A stretch of DNA of 64,000 bases, taken from assembly GCA_963978895.1 (NCBI GenBank), contig OZ022244.1, positions 382,001-446,000 of the forward strand. The letters run 5' to 3'. The DNA comes from Erpobdella octoculata (Eukaryota > Annelida > Clitellata > Hirudinida > Erpobdellidae). This document shows, piece after piece, positions 1 through 12,533 of this stretch. The position numbers and the translations under genes are program-made. The number at the start of each line of letters is the position of its first letter. Within the stretch, counting starts at the first letter, position 1. Below the pieces are notes generated by a model. The model was given only the letters and a program-made list of their open reading frames with translations, was not told where the DNA came from and made no database searches.

Positions 1-3000
1 ATGAATGCCATGTCGGTGTAGAACGGGCGCACGACGGGCGTCGAGGTCGACGGCTTGTGAACAACGTCGCTCTTTCTGGCTTCGGTTCGACCGCTCTTCC
101 TGGCCTCGGTGCTCTTGACCGCAGCAGCTGCGTCACCAGAACCGTTTGCAGGCTTGACTGCTGCTTTCTTCTTGGCAGCTTGATCTCCCGCGACGGCCGG
201 CGCCTGGGCAGCGCTCGTATCGACATCCTTCTTCGTCCCGGCGGGCCTGGGCTTGTCCGGGGACGGCAGCTTCATGGGCTCACCCCAGGCGGCTATCAGG
301 TCGGCCGTGGCAGACGAGGAGTGCACGGAGGCGGAGATGTCGTCCGGCGACAAGTCTTGAATCTGGTGCTGGAGGAGAAAAAAATAAATAACGTTTGATA
401 ACGATGCAACAAAATGATTGACAACTGAAATAATTATCTCGTTCAGTCAGGAGTTGATAATTACATACTCGACTATTAAATGTCACAGCGACGTAACCAA
501 TGGTAATGACATGAATGACAACTTAATTACTTGACAACTTAATTATGAAGTCGAAAGAGATAATAATTATTACGACATTGACTCAATTCAATTCATCAGA
601 AAACTGTTTTGTTTCAAACAGCAGAACCTACCTCAGCCGTGTGATTGAAATCTTTGCCATGGTCAGGAATGACCACCGAGGCTTCGGGAAACGACGTACC
701 GTGGAAATCCCCAAAGAAGTTGTTTGGTTCGTCCTTCTGTTCTTGAGGTTGTCCACATTTGCTTTCTTCTACATCCAGACCAGATTTATCTTCCGAAGCT
801 GCTAGAGTATCGAGAACATCTGGCAGTATCACTGGCTGATGATCACCAACATCAATCAACTGACCAGGGTTCAATCCTTCGGTCAGCGAAAACGGCAAGA
901 CTTGGTCGACTCGGCCCATGAGTCGCTCTTCTTCCTCCTCGATCTCCGGCTGTTCGGAGATCGTATCGAGTTCATCTTGGTCTTCTTCCGACAGTTCGTC
1001 TGGTCTTTCCTTTCTGGGAAAAGCAACATTTTTGTTGTAAATGACAATGTTGTTGTCATCACCAGAGGTCATCAGTTCCTCTACAACGTCCCTGTGCTCT
1101 TTCAGCTTGCTGAGCTGATCGGCAACTTCTCCGCAGAACTGCCCGAATTCTGTTTCTTCCTTCGGACGATCTTCTTCCTTTCCGCAGATCGAATCGTTTC
1201 CTTCTCCGAGGTCGTCACTCCCGCGCGACCGCTTGGTTTCCGGGATCGAGTCCGAAACGGATCCGGCCAACGCTCGGGTCGAATCGTTTTCTTCTCCCTC
1301 GCTGCACGAAAACGGGTTGCAGAGAGCAGCGAGGTTACTGATACCGCTCTCCTTCTTCAGACACGACAGTTCGTCTGGTCTTTCCTTTCTGGGAAAAGCA
1401 GCATTTTTGTTGTAAATGACAATGTTGTTGTCATCACCAGAGGTCATCAGTTCCTCTAGAACAACATCCCTGTGCTCTTTCAGCTTGCTGAGCTGATCGG
1501 CAACTTCTCCGCAGAACTGCCCGAATTCTGTTTCTTCCTTCGGACGATCTTCTTCCTTTCCGCAGATCGAATCGTTTCCTTCTCCGAGGTCGTCACTCCC
1601 GCGCGACCGCTTGGTTTCCGGGATCGAGTCCGAAACGGATCCGGCCAACGCTCGGGTCGAATCGTTTTCTTCTCCCTCGCTGCACGAAAACGGGTTGCAG
1701 AGAGCAGCGAGGTTACTGATACCGCTCTCCTTCTTCAGACACGACTGAAGCAGAAGAGGCGCTTCGTCGGTACTGACCCCAAAGTTGATCAAACTTTCAA
1801 CCTTTTCCTCTACTTCTTCCGATCGTTGTTGATGTTCTTCTTCGTCTCTGCCGACCGAACAATCCTCTCTGAAAGTTTGATCAAAAGTGGAATCATCCTC
1901 GAGATGAACACGGTCCGACAATTTAGCACCGAGATCATCATCAAACGTGCCTACGTCCCCACCTTCATTCACTTTTTCTTTTTCAGCTGCTGATGATTCT
2001 ATCATCTCTGATCCAAAAGGTAATTGCTCCTTGACGACATCTAGCCCGTTAGACGATTCACTGATGTCCATTAATTCTTCATCTCTGCATTCGAATGGTT
2101 CACGTTGCTCTTCTTCCGGTTGGGAAACTACAACCGCTTCTTCTACAATTGGCTCGGTTGCGACATCTGTCGAAAGCTCGCTCACGTCACTGCGAGCTTG
2201 TTGTGAAGACAAGAGAGTATCTAACTGGCATCCTCCAAAATCACTAATTCCTTCAATAAGTTCTGATTCAACAACTACCCGACCAACTTCATCTTCCTGA
2301 CCAAGTTCCGTTTGAGCTTCTTCAACTTCATCGGCAGCAGCTTGAAAAATATCCCCATGGCTGATAGCTTCTTCAGCTGCACTTTTTTTGAAATCTATAA
2401 TTTCATCTACCTGAGCAGCATCGGTCGCCGACTCGGGCTCGGGTTTTTCGGCAGACTGCTTCTGTGCTTCCATCAACTTCTCGGGTTCTTCCAGAACATC
2501 CTTCTCGATGCATTCCTCTCCTTCCAGGACTTCTCGGCAGATCAGATCGGGCGAATCTAATGCAACGGGGACGTCGCCACAGAAATCCACCACTTCCGTA
2601 TCTTTTTCTCCCAAAGCAACATCTTCTTTCAGAGTCCTTTCCATCTGGATAGACTCCATTTCTTCGTCACCGATGGGCGATTCGTCTTCCAGATCTTGAT
2701 CGACGGAGTATAGGTTCTCGTTCGGAGCGGATTCCGTTCCCGCTGACTCAGTCAGAGAAATTCCGCTCTTGACCATCTCGTCGCTGATTTGCTTCGTGGA
2801 TTCCGTCAAAACCGGTCGACCCGGGAGGGCGTCGACTTCCTCTCGGAAATTCGTCTCGGCTTCTTCTTCTGGAGTCGCGATGTCCGACTTGATCGGTTCC
2901 TTTTCGCTGTCGTCGTTGCCGAGACTGTCCTGGTCGAGGTCGTGTCGTCCGTCGTGTGCAAGGACCGAGTCACCGTTTAGATCGTCTTCCCCACAAACAA

Positions 3001-5881
3001 TTTCCTCTTCCGTTTCGGCATTTTCACAAACGATATCCTCTTCCGTTTCAAAATTTCCATCCATCACTTGAACATTTCTCTCTTCTAATTCATGCACATC
3101 TTCACAAACAGGAAGATCTGCAGACTCTTTCGGGGTAGTGGGAAGGTCCATCTTTTCCTGACTCGATTCAACGGCATCAGACGGGGACATGAGATCCGAC
3201 CCTTCCGACTTTCGATCCAAGGCAGCTAGCTCGTCTACAGTTTCCGCATCCTCTTTCTCCCTGCCGCTACTCTCGGTTGCCGGAGACACGATATCCAATA
3301 TCTCCCTTTGGCTTTCGCTGACGACGGATTCTGGTTTCGCACCCAGAGACTCAATCACAAGAGGCTTGATCACTTCTTCTTCCAGTACTGCCTTCACTGG
3401 TTCTTGGTCTATCAGAGTCTTAGCGGCTACAGGTCTCGGTACTGGTTTAGGTTCTTTTTTCTCAGCGTCCTTCTTCTCGGTCGCCTTCTGAGGTTTAGCC
3501 TTTTTCTCTAGTCTGGGACTGTGAGTTTCGAGCTTGGCTTTGTCACCGATCTCCTTCTTCTGCGGCACGCTAACCGGTTTGCTGGATTTCGCTTTGCTAA
3601 GCGCAGGTGCAGCTTTGACAGGTGGCTTCGAGAGCAGGGGCTTACTTTGAGAAGTTTGCTTGGCAGGAGCATCAGTAGAAGGCTTGAAACTACCTGTTGA
3701 AGCAGTAGGCTCTTTGGCTGGTGGCTTAGCTGCAGCCTTTGGAGCTACAGCAGAAGCAGGAGCTTTTGGAGCTACTGCAGCAGTAGCTGCAACAGCTTTT
3801 GGAGCTGCTGTAGCTACGGCAGAAGAAGCAGAAGCTTTCAGAGGCTTGCTTGCCAAAGGTTTGGCCGGTTCGTGCTTCGACGGGACGCTCAAAATTGTCG
3901 TATTGAACGATTTGTTTTTATCCGTCCTCTCGATTTTTGACATCAAAGGCAGAGTTTGATTTTTGTCGACGGGCTTAGCCGCCTTTTGGCCCAGCAGTGT
4001 GGCAGCAGCAGCATTAGAAGTCTCCGAGGGCTTGACCCTACCCGAAGTCTTTCCTTTCTGACTTCCTCCATTGGTCAGAGCCGGAACTGGCTTCTCCTGG
4101 ACGGCGGGTTTGACAGACTTCAACTTATTCAGCTTGTTTAAGCTTTCCACGGCAGAAGCTTGTTCTTCCCAGGCACTGAATATCTGTAAGTTCTTCAGTT
4201 TCGACAAACCCTCGATAATCGAGAGCTGGGAGGCCAGGCCGCCGAAGAACATCCGCAACGGTTGCACCTTTTTGTTGAAGGGCAGCCAAACGAGCACGCA
4301 GCTAGTCGACGGAAAACCAGGCAACGAACCCTCGTTGTTCGGATTCTTTTGGAAGTCCTTAACCTCCTTTCCGTCGCCGCTCGGAGCCACCGGATAGAGC
4401 TGGAGAGTTCCGAAGCCCGCCTTGTGGTAGACGGTGACCGGCTTTGGGTTGTTCGAGGAGAAGCAGTTTTGAATGGGAATGTTGGCCTCCGACAGATGAC
4501 CCATCAGGGACTTGAGTGTCTCGCCAACGTTAACCATCAGTGTCTTCTCTTTCTCGCCGGTGCTGCAACAGCTGCTGCTTGCGTCGGTCGGCGCGGCTCG
4601 TGCGTGCGGCTGAGGCAGAAGGCTCAGAGCGTTGGAGTAGATCATGCCGATGTGAATGCTCTCCTCAAGGGGAGAAGCGACGCACGACTCCAACCACTTG
4701 AGGGACCGGATGTCGGACGTGGTCAGGAGCAGCAAGTCCGCATCGTTTAGGAGCGAGGTCGGAAATTTTGCGGCGTCGGCATTGATCACCATCTTGAAAT
4801 CTCCGATCGTCAGAACGTTCGAGTTTCGGTTTTGCAGACCCAGACAGTCCATAGCTAACCTTTCCTTGGCGGCATATATGACGCGTTTGCCTACCGGGCT
4901 GACCTTCTCCTCGAAAAAAGACGAAACGACGTCGGACAATCCCGAATCCAGGTCGCCGGCGGCGCTCTCTTGCTGCTTTTCCGGGTTGAGCTTGATGCAG
5001 AGGCTGGTCGACTTTTCCAGGTTATCCTGGCTCCACTTTCCGACGGCGTAGGCGTTGACGCAGAACGGCTCAAAGTCCGGCATCTCGACCTCCTTGAGTA
5101 TCCTGGCAAAGTCGCCAAACTGCAGGAGGCCGTCGCGAAGCAGCCAGCTGCCGCAGTCAGCAAGAGCTGGCCCGCAGTAGAGCAGCTGCCTGTAGCAGCT
5201 TTTGACTGCCAGGTACTGCTTCGAGAAGAGGCGGAGGCTGGAGACGGTCGGGTTGTACAGCAAGACGAACGTCAGCTTCTCGTTCTTCAGCACCAGTTCT
5301 CTTTGACCTAAAGTGGTTTGCAATAAATTAAACCGTATATTTATAAAAATGACCTAAAGTGGTTTGCAATAAATTAAACCGTATATTTATAAAATTGACC
5401 TAAAGTGGTTTGCAATAAATTAAACCAAATGGTGTAAGTGGCCTGTTAGGGTTAGGGTTAGGGTTGGCCCTTCTGTTTGAGATGGTTAATAATAATATTT
5501 ATATAAAAAAATGAATCCATATAGTAATCGGTTATTATTTAAAACAAGCATAAACAATTAAAACATCCTCGAATGAGCTTTCAGGATGACTGAAATAATA
5601 ATAAAATTACCAAATTATATAATCAACTAATTATAATAATTCATAATTATCATCATCATTTATTTTTAGAACGTCCCTATTCCACGATAGGCTAGGCTAG
5701 TAGGAGGCTGGACATTTTCTCCAATTAAATAAATAAAAATCTGATCAATAAATAATAATAAACAAATAATAATTTCGTCGGATCAACGTACCGTGGGCGA
5801 CTTTCGTTTCATCCCCGATGAGGGAACGGAGCTCCACGGACAGGTTGCAACCGGAGAGGTGTTCGTTCCACGTCTTCAACT
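1..5881 (-). CDS. MAP1: MAP1/futsch-family microtubule-associated protein, partial (both ends missing)
   Basis: Three coding exons are visible in transcript order: 5881-5792, 5307-632 and 368-1 (continues off the left edge). Splice sites fit GT-AG with phases 1 and 0. The first exon (LKTWNEHLSGCNLSVEL) and the start of the large exon match the conserved N-terminal region of MAP1A/MAP1B/Futsch, a degenerate metallo-beta-lactamase-like fold. This is followed by a Lys/Pro/Ala-rich basic stretch and a long acidic Glu/Asp/Ser stretch. The last exon ends in RPFYTDMAF, which resembles the start of the MAP1 light-chain region. Family members bind and stabilise microtubules in neurons and are cleaved into heavy and light chains. 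The large exon has an internal 125-residue tandem duplication. The true start lies in an upstream exon I could not locate; the Met codon at 5323 is intronic. Family assignment is firm; orthology to a single vertebrate paralogue is not implied. Confidence 0.88.
992..1745 (-). repeat. Tandem duplication inside the MAP1 coding exon
   Basis: Two adjacent copies (about 992-1366 and 1367-1745) are nearly identical. They start with the same CAGTTCGTCTGGTC on the plus strand and differ by a few substitutions and one 3-base insertion (CTACAACGTCC versus CTAGAACAACATCC). The period is 375-378 bases, so the frame is kept and about 125 residues (from SCLKKESGISNL to RKERPDEL) occur twice. The high identity indicates a recent event or an assembly duplication. 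Confidence 0.93.
5305..5424 (-). repeat. 46-bp tandem repeat containing three copies of the MAP1 splice acceptor
   Basis: The plus-strand unit beginning GACCTAAAGTGGTTTGC occurs at 5305, 5351 and 5397 (period 46, third copy partial). On the minus strand each unit contains the same acceptor sequence, AAACCACTTTAG followed by GTCA. Only the copy at 5308-5310 leads into the open frame of the large MAP1 exon. Confidence 0.9.
5446..5463 (+). repeat. Interstitial telomere-like repeat (TTAGGG)3
   Basis: Three perfect TTAGGG units lie inside the MAP1 intron between the 46-bp acceptor repeats and exon 5792-5881. They agree with the common metazoan telomere unit and not with the TTAGG of most insects. 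Confidence 0.85.
5650..5715 (+). repeat. Short dispersed repeat (ATC-rich head, CGTCCCTATTCCACG core)
   Basis: ATCATCATTTATTTTTAGAA leads into CGTCCCTATTCCACG and GGAGGCTGGAC. A longer relative lies on the minus strand at about 28480-28660. From memory it resembles the SINE family common in squid and octopus transcripts. The family name is unverified. Confidence 0.5.
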
Positions 5882-6224
5882 CTGGAGAAATGAATGTGGA
5901 TAAACAGAAAATAAGATGAGAGAATAAAAGTGAATAAAAAGGAATAACAATGATAATAATAATGATAATGATGAAGATAATGATAATAATAAATTTAATA
6001 AAAATAAAAATAATAATAATAAATAACAATAATAACAATAACGAAAGTAATAAAAGAAAAATTTCTCCAAGCATGGAACAATTCTGCAATGCAGCTTCTA
6101 TTTTTTTGATTACCAACTCAGCTTCCATGGATCTATACATGCATGCACAATGCACAATGATGTACAGAATAATGCACCAATGCACAACAGATACAATAAT
6201 ACACATACACGCATACTTGAATAC

Positions 6225-6339
<115 letters not shown>

Positions 6340-6369
6340 CATAAGTATATATTCATTGGATTCATTAAT

Positions 6370-6480
6370 ATATAAACTTATAATTATAGGATTCTAGGAG
6401 GATTTGAACCCGGGACTGTCATCAGCAGCACCACCAGCAAGATCTTGCTGACTCAGCTACCCACCATGGCTAATAGTAGT
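6370..6480 (-). repeat. tRNA-derived SINE
   Basis: On the minus strand an A-box-like TAGCTGAGTCAGC is followed by a B-box-like GGTTCAAATCC at the usual spacing, next to simple-sequence DNA. The cloverleaf is imperfect and there is an unrelated tail, so this is a SINE remnant and not a functional tRNA gene. Confidence 0.65.
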
Positions 6481-6753
6481 CCATGCTTTTGGAAACAGGA
6501 GCACATAAAGAGAAACATAGCATGGAAGTAATTTTGTTTATATACATACACAAATTGAATATATACATAAATATTTAAATATATACAAACACACTGATAG
6601 CGCATTGAACTGGTGTGAAAAAGATGAAAATGGAGGAGTTGTATCTCCATGATTTTTTTTATTTTAGAATCAAAGATAACAACTCTTTGTTGTTTCCGGG
6701 AAAACCCCAGAACAACAAGAAGATGATGAGTGATTTAAGATGGCTGGCATGAA

Positions 6754-6818
6754 ATACGTGAGGTGAACGAGGTATTATTTTACCTGTTCTAGCAATAATA
6801 ATACCTCGTTCACCTCAC

Positions 6819-6822
<4 letters not shown>
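6754..6822. repeat. Perfect 26-bp inverted repeat with 17-base loop
   Basis: Left arm 6754-6779 (starts ATACGTGAGGTGAACGAGG) and right arm 6797-6822 are exact reverse complements. The right arm runs directly into a long AT tract. It may be a small MITE end, a foldback element or a hairpin RNA; no coding sequence surrounds it. Confidence 0.9.
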
Positions 6823-6862
<40 letters not shown>

Positions 6863-6984
6863 GTATAAACTTTAAGGTATAACATACACAGAAAAATATA
6901 TATATATATACATTATACCTCATTATACCTAATGCGAGTGGATTATCATATCCCCATGTTAAGAACTTGTACAGATAACATTGC

Positions 6985-6985
6985 T

Positions 6986-7025
<40 letters not shown>

Positions 7026-7265
7026 CCACCATAATAACAACCAAAATATAACAAGTGTTAATAAGATAACAAAATGGACAAGAAATGAAAGAAAAAGAAA
7101 ATAAAGTTCTTGATTAGCATCATCATAACATCATCATCATCATCACCATCATCATTATCATCATCACCATAATAACAACCAAAATATAACAAAGGTAAAG
7201 ATAACAAAATGGACAAGAAATTAAAGAAAAAGTTCTTCTTTTGCATCATCATCATCATCATCGGG
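6985..7265. repeat. ATC-rich tandem duplication
   Basis: Two diverged copies of a segment with CATAATAACAACCAAAATAT and AACAAAATGGACAAGAAAT, each followed by (ATC)n, lie at about 7020-7130 and 7160-7260. No gene is seen. Confidence 0.7.
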
Positions 7266-7388
7266 ACTAGAAGTTAGTAATAGCCAGTTAGGTGTGGAAT
7301 GCAAGATATGACCTTGAAAGGAATAATTGTAGTAGTACCTGATGGATGATGAGAAACCATGGAATGAACTAGGATAGAAAGAGTTAGA

Positions 7389-7421
7389 TGGAAAAAGAGA
7401 GAGATAGGGAGAAAGAGAGAG

Positions 7422-7484
<63 letters not shown>

Positions 7485-7590
7485 AGAATAAAATGGAGAC
7501 AGATCGAAACAGGAAAAGATAGAGACAGAAACAGTGAGAAAAAGACAGACAGAGACAAACAAACAGAAAAAGAGAGACAGGATGGGAAGA
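7389..7590. repeat. (GA)n microsatellite and flanking purine tract
   Basis: The pure GA core is at about 7430-7478, in a wider purine-rich stretch. The reading frames over it are Leu/Ser or Glu/Arg runs without coding character. Confidence 0.9.
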
Positions 7591-7829
7591 AATGGAGAGA
7601 GCTTTAAAGCCTTCTCTTGTTTTGGAAAAGCAACATAATAAAAGCAGGTTGTACAGTGAAAGATATTAATAAGAGATCCGGTTAATTATTGAATTATAAT
7701 GTAAAATTAAGAAATAAGCAATTACAAAATGCATTATGCTCATATAGTGACTAGAAAGCTGCAGAGGGAGGGAAAGAAAGGAGGAGATAGTAAAATAAAA
7801 TTTTAAATTTTAAACTGCAGTTCGGTGAA

Positions 7830-8132
7830 TGAATATGAATGAATGAATGAATGCATGAATGAATGAATGAATGAATGAATGAATGAATGAAAATGTTCGG
7901 GTGGATGAATGAACGAAGGCATAAAAATTGCTGATGGGAAGTGGAAGATACGAAGAAGCAGCGAGATACAAGGCGTATCTAGTTAGGAAATCGCGGTAGA
8001 ATATATTATGCTAATTTTGTAGAATATATTATGCTAATTTTGTAGAATATATTATGATAATTTTGTAGAATATATTATGATAATTTTGTAGAATATATTA
8101 TGCTAATTTTGTAGAATATATTATGCTAATTT
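7830..8132. repeat. (GAAT)n and a 22-bp minisatellite
   Basis: GAAT/ATGA units fill 7830-7890. From about 7996 to 8132 the unit TAGAATATATTATGCTAATTTTG occurs six times with small changes (GCTAA or GATAA). Confidence 0.85.
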
Positions 8133-8307
8133 TGATGACGATAACAGTGGTGATAATGACGACGACTAACTAATAGGAAATGGAAGACAGAAACATATTA
8201 TTAATAAAAAAATCCGCGTAGTAAAAAATACTTCAGACACAAAAGAATACTACAGCGTGGACTGGAATTTTGGCCTATGAAACGGACCAGACCGACATAC
8301 ACACTCA

Positions 8308-8485
8308 CGCATGCATGCATACATACATACATACATACATACATACATAAATACATACATACACACACATACATACATACATACATACATACACACATAC
8401 ATACATACATACATACATACACACACAGACATACATACATACATACATACATACATACATACACACATACATACATACATACATA
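8308..8485. repeat. (CATA)n microsatellite
   Basis: CATA/CACA tetranucleotides are almost uninterrupted. Met-Tyr-Val-Cys and His-Thr-Tyr-Ile frames on either strand come from the repeat itself. Confidence 0.95.
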
Positions 8486-8699
8486 TACTCGTTGTCTCGT
8501 TCCGCTTACTCATTTCTTCCCTTATTGAATAACATTCAATAATAATTTTTTTTAGTTATTCATCCAGACAAATTCTCCACGAAGTATTCTATTGAATACT
8601 TAAATGCCTATCGGAGATAGGGAGAAAGAGAGAGAGAAAAAGAGAGAGAGTCTGGAAAAATTCTCTACAGCAGGCATTCACCAGTGACTCAAACATCGG

Positions 8700-9180
8700 A
8701 AGTTGGTACTGTGGTGCTGATAATGATCCAACGACCTTAGCGGTGGTGGTGATAATGATCCAACAACAGCTGTGGTGATGATAATGATACAACGACCATA
8801 GCGGTGGTGGTGATAATGATGCAACAACAGTGGTTGTGCTGATAATGATACAACGACCACAGCGGTGGTGGTGATAACGATACTCACAAGGAGCGCACTT
8901 GTATAGTTTGAGCAGTTTTCTTTCACCATATATAGTAAGTAGATAGAGCCACACTGGTCATCTAAAGAGGAGGCGGCGGAGCGATACCATAGCCTATGAG
9001 GATCATCCGAGGCTGGTTTAAATTGCTAGCTGCATGGGGAGGTCGATTTGCCGCTCCTTGTCCAACTTATTGCACTTCATTAGTTGGCGGGCTGGAGTGA
9101 GTCGAGCCTTGTGGCCACGAAAGCCTTGTGCTTTTGGTGGCCTGCCTTCCTCAAAGCCAACATAAACACGTCACCAAACA
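8700..9180. repeat. About 60-bp GGTGGTGATAATGAT minisatellite and a unique GC-richer stretch
   Basis: From 8715 to 8880 a unit containing GCGGTGGTGGTGATAATGAT and CAACAACAG or CAACGACC repeats about three times. The adjoining 8950-9180 is GC-richer and repeat-like, without an open reading frame or splice sites I can support. Confidence 0.6.
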
Positions 9181-10930
9181 CTCAAACATACATACCGTCT
9201 AAATTGTCTAATTGACAGATACAGACGTTAAACAAACAGCATACATACTGGTCATCTACATGTGACTACAGCTTGACAAATCAATGGATGTACCTACGGA
9301 CGGATGGGAAAACGTACGGACGGATGGGGGGACGTATAGACGAATGGATTGATTGATGGACGGATGGGAGGACGTACGGATGGATGGACGAAAGGACGGA
9401 TGTTATTATAAAGAAATGAATCGATGAGAAGAAATGACTCACTATCTCCTCCTCCTTCATTCATTCATTCATTCATACACATCATCCGTAACAAGTTCCA
9501 TCCATTCATTTGTAAGCTTCCTCCATGACTCAAGAGCAGCTCTGATTGGAAGATGGGAATGCAAAAAAAAAGGCACAGACACAAAGTATCAGCATTTCAA
9601 GAACACGCACACATACATAAACATACATACACTCACACATCCTAACAACTATCTCCGACGTCTATATCAGAGTAGAATCTGGTTTTGACTTATCTCAATA
9701 ACTTCTTCTGAATGTCCATCTGCCAATTAATTTCCTCACAGTACTTACTACCCCTACCTGACCTACCTTGATATACGCTGATGATTACCTGGCCTACCTT
9801 GATATACACCGATGACTACATTTTCTTTGCCATCCAAGCCTCAATCACGGGCAAACTCATTTAAGAGCGTAGATAAGTGCATCAACTGGGCAACGTGTTT
9901 CTTTACCCTCTAACAACAATGTTTACCCAACAACAATGTTTACCCAACAATGTTTACCCAACAACAATGTTTAGCCAACAACAATGTTTACCCAATTTAC
10001 CCAACAATAATGTTTCTACAACAATAAAAATGTTTCTTCGATGTTTTTCTACCGACAACAATTTTCTTCCTCCAAAAAAAAACAAATTTCTCAGCGTAAC
10101 TCCGCCTCTAGTCTCACAGCGAAGCAATCCGGCTGAGTCACTTCCGGTAATAATGACTCCTCCATATTGCCTCCACTGTGAATGTTGTTGTTGATGATGA
10201 TGATGATGATGATGATGACGACGATGTTGGTGATAATGATGAAGATCATGAAGATCATGAAGATCATGATGATGATGTCGGTGATAATGATCAAGATGAT
10301 GGTAATAATAATGAAGATGATGATGACTATTATGGTTGATGAGGACGATGAGGACGAAGAGGAGGATAATGATGACGACGAAGACGATATATGTCAACAA
10401 ATTTACGTGAAAATGTCGTATTAAAGAATATATGTATTATAATTCCCTATTTACATTATAATTACTAAAACGTTACAATGTAATATTGCGTGTAAATAGA
10501 ACTACAGCTAGCTATCCAACTGCATTGTCATAAAAATGTACGATTGATTGTTTATTTGCTGTACGATTGATTGTTTATTTGTATAAGTAAGTTATGCGTA
10601 ATTGTACCATAAATAATAATACCAGAATACCATAAATAACATTTTTGCATACGAGCATGGGTCATGGCAATTAGAAGAGCGACAATCATTTGTAACTTTC
10701 TCAACATCATCATCACCACCACCACTACCAGTCATCGGTATGATTTGCATTTGAAATGTTCAACACAACAACAAGAGATGTATTTTAAATAAAAAAAAAG
10801 CGTGTACACAAAGGAGAACATACACACACATACATCAATGCAAACACACACATACATACATACACTTCCATACATAGTCATAGTCGTCACAATGAGAAAT
10901 AACATCACAGTCGGCATCCTGGCAGGACTT
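9181..10930. other. Intergenic, simple-sequence rich
   Basis: The region holds GGATGGAC-type repeats (9280-9410), an AACAATGTTTACCCAAC minisatellite (9910-10030), GAT/GAAGATCAT runs (10190-10390) and AT-rich sequence. No exon could be supported. It is a candidate location for the missing 5' exon of MAP1, but I did not find one. Confidence 0.6.
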
Positions 10931-11375
10931 CTGTATGTATGTGTGTGTATGTATGTATGTATGTATGTATGCATGTATGTATGTATGTATGTGTGTGTGT
11001 ATGTATGTATGTGTGTATGTATGTACGTATGTATGTATGTGTATGTATGTATGTATGTATGTATGTATGTATGTATGTATGTATGTATGTATGTATGTAT
11101 GTATGTATGTATGTATTTATGTATGTATGTATGTATGTATGTATGTATGTATGTATGTATGTATTTATGTATGTATGTATTTATGTATGTATGTATGTAT
11201 GTATGTATGTATGTATGTATGTATGTATGTATGTATGTATGTATGTGTATGTATGTATGTATGTATGTATGTATGTATGTATTTATTTATGTATGTATGT
11301 ATTTATTTATGTATGTATGTATGTATGTATGTATGTATGTATGTATGTATGTATGTGTGTGTATGTATGTATGTA
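10931..11375. repeat. Long (TATG)n microsatellite
   Basis: About 445 bases of TATG with scattered GTGT and TTTA variants. It is the longest tetranucleotide tract in the window. Confidence 0.97.
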
Positions 11376-11458
11376 AATAATGTTGATGACAATCACACCC
11401 TCGGTGGTCTTCTCATTCAGGAAATCCTGACAATGAAATGGAGACAAATTAAACAAAG

Positions 11459-11461
<3 letters not shown>

Positions 11462-11537
<76 letters not shown>

Positions 11538-11600
11538 AGAGAGAGAGAGATAAAGAGAGAGAGAAAGAGAAAGAGAGAGAAAGAGAAAAGAGAGAGAGAG
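11462..11600. repeat. (GA)n microsatellite
   Basis: A pure GA core followed by GATAAAGAGA and GAAAGAGA variants, directly after the TATG tract. Confidence 0.95.
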
Positions 11601-12459
11601 CCAGCAAAGTTAACTAGCATCACCATTACGCTTTCAACTCTCCTCCTTAGATAAGAATTACACAATCTATAAATAGCCTCCTAATTATTCCTCCACTTTT
11701 AAACGCCCCCACACAGCTGAACAGGGCAAACAAGCTTAATTAGTGGTGGTGCTGATGACGATGCCGATCTTTCTTACGAAACACCGCCAAGTACACTACA
11801 GGGGCGGGTCCAGACAAAAAAACATAAAAGAAAAATAATACCCCCCCCAATTTTTCTCTCTTTTCTTGAAAAATATAACCAGTATATCTCATTGACAGGA
11901 AATTTATATACAAACATATTTGTATGCGTATGTGTATAAATATGTTTGTATATAAATTTATACACATATGTGTAGGTGTGCGTGTTTTACGGATCAGGGA
12001 CGTACCGAGGGAGTTTTTAAGCCCGGGGTCGAGGTAACCGGGGTGGGGGTGGGAATGGTTAACGCTTAAAAACCCGCATAAACAGGTCAGCTATAATTGA
12101 TGAATAAATTTAAGGCACGCGCTGGCTATAAATAACTCTTAAGGTCAGCAACCACAATTCAAAGTAATAATAATAATAAGAATAATAGCAAGTTAAATGA
12201 GAAAATAAGAGTGACATTCACCAAACAACACCAGTGAAAAATGTCATATCGCATTGTAAGTGCATCCAAATTGCATTATTATTAAAAGGCATAACTCAAC
12301 GTGACAAGATTGACAGAATGAGAGAGAGAGAGAAAAAAAATGAGAGATACAAACAGACATACAGAGAGAAATAGAAAGAGACAGACAGGGAAAGAGAAAA
12401 AGACAAACAATTAATATAAATAAATAATAAACATGTTATACAAAATTCGCTTGACAAAT

Positions 12460-12533
<74 letters not shown>

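Noticed and set aside
839..1993. Plus-strand open frames opposite the MAP1 exon
   Set aside because: They are antisense shadows of the minus-strand coding exon, including its duplicated segment, and have no family features.
9954..10400. Minus-strand His-rich frame and a short MEESLLPEV frame
   Set aside because: The first is the translation of (GAT)n repeats. The second is about 25 codons, does not resemble the MAP1 N-terminus and lacks a donor site in the needed phase.
10931..11537. Long open frames of Met-Tyr-Val-Cys repeats on several frames
   Set aside because: They arise from the (TATG)n microsatellite, are open in all three frames and have no start context, domain or splice structure. 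The same holds for frames at 8200-8530, 15950-16070, 17190-17490 and 62790-63050.
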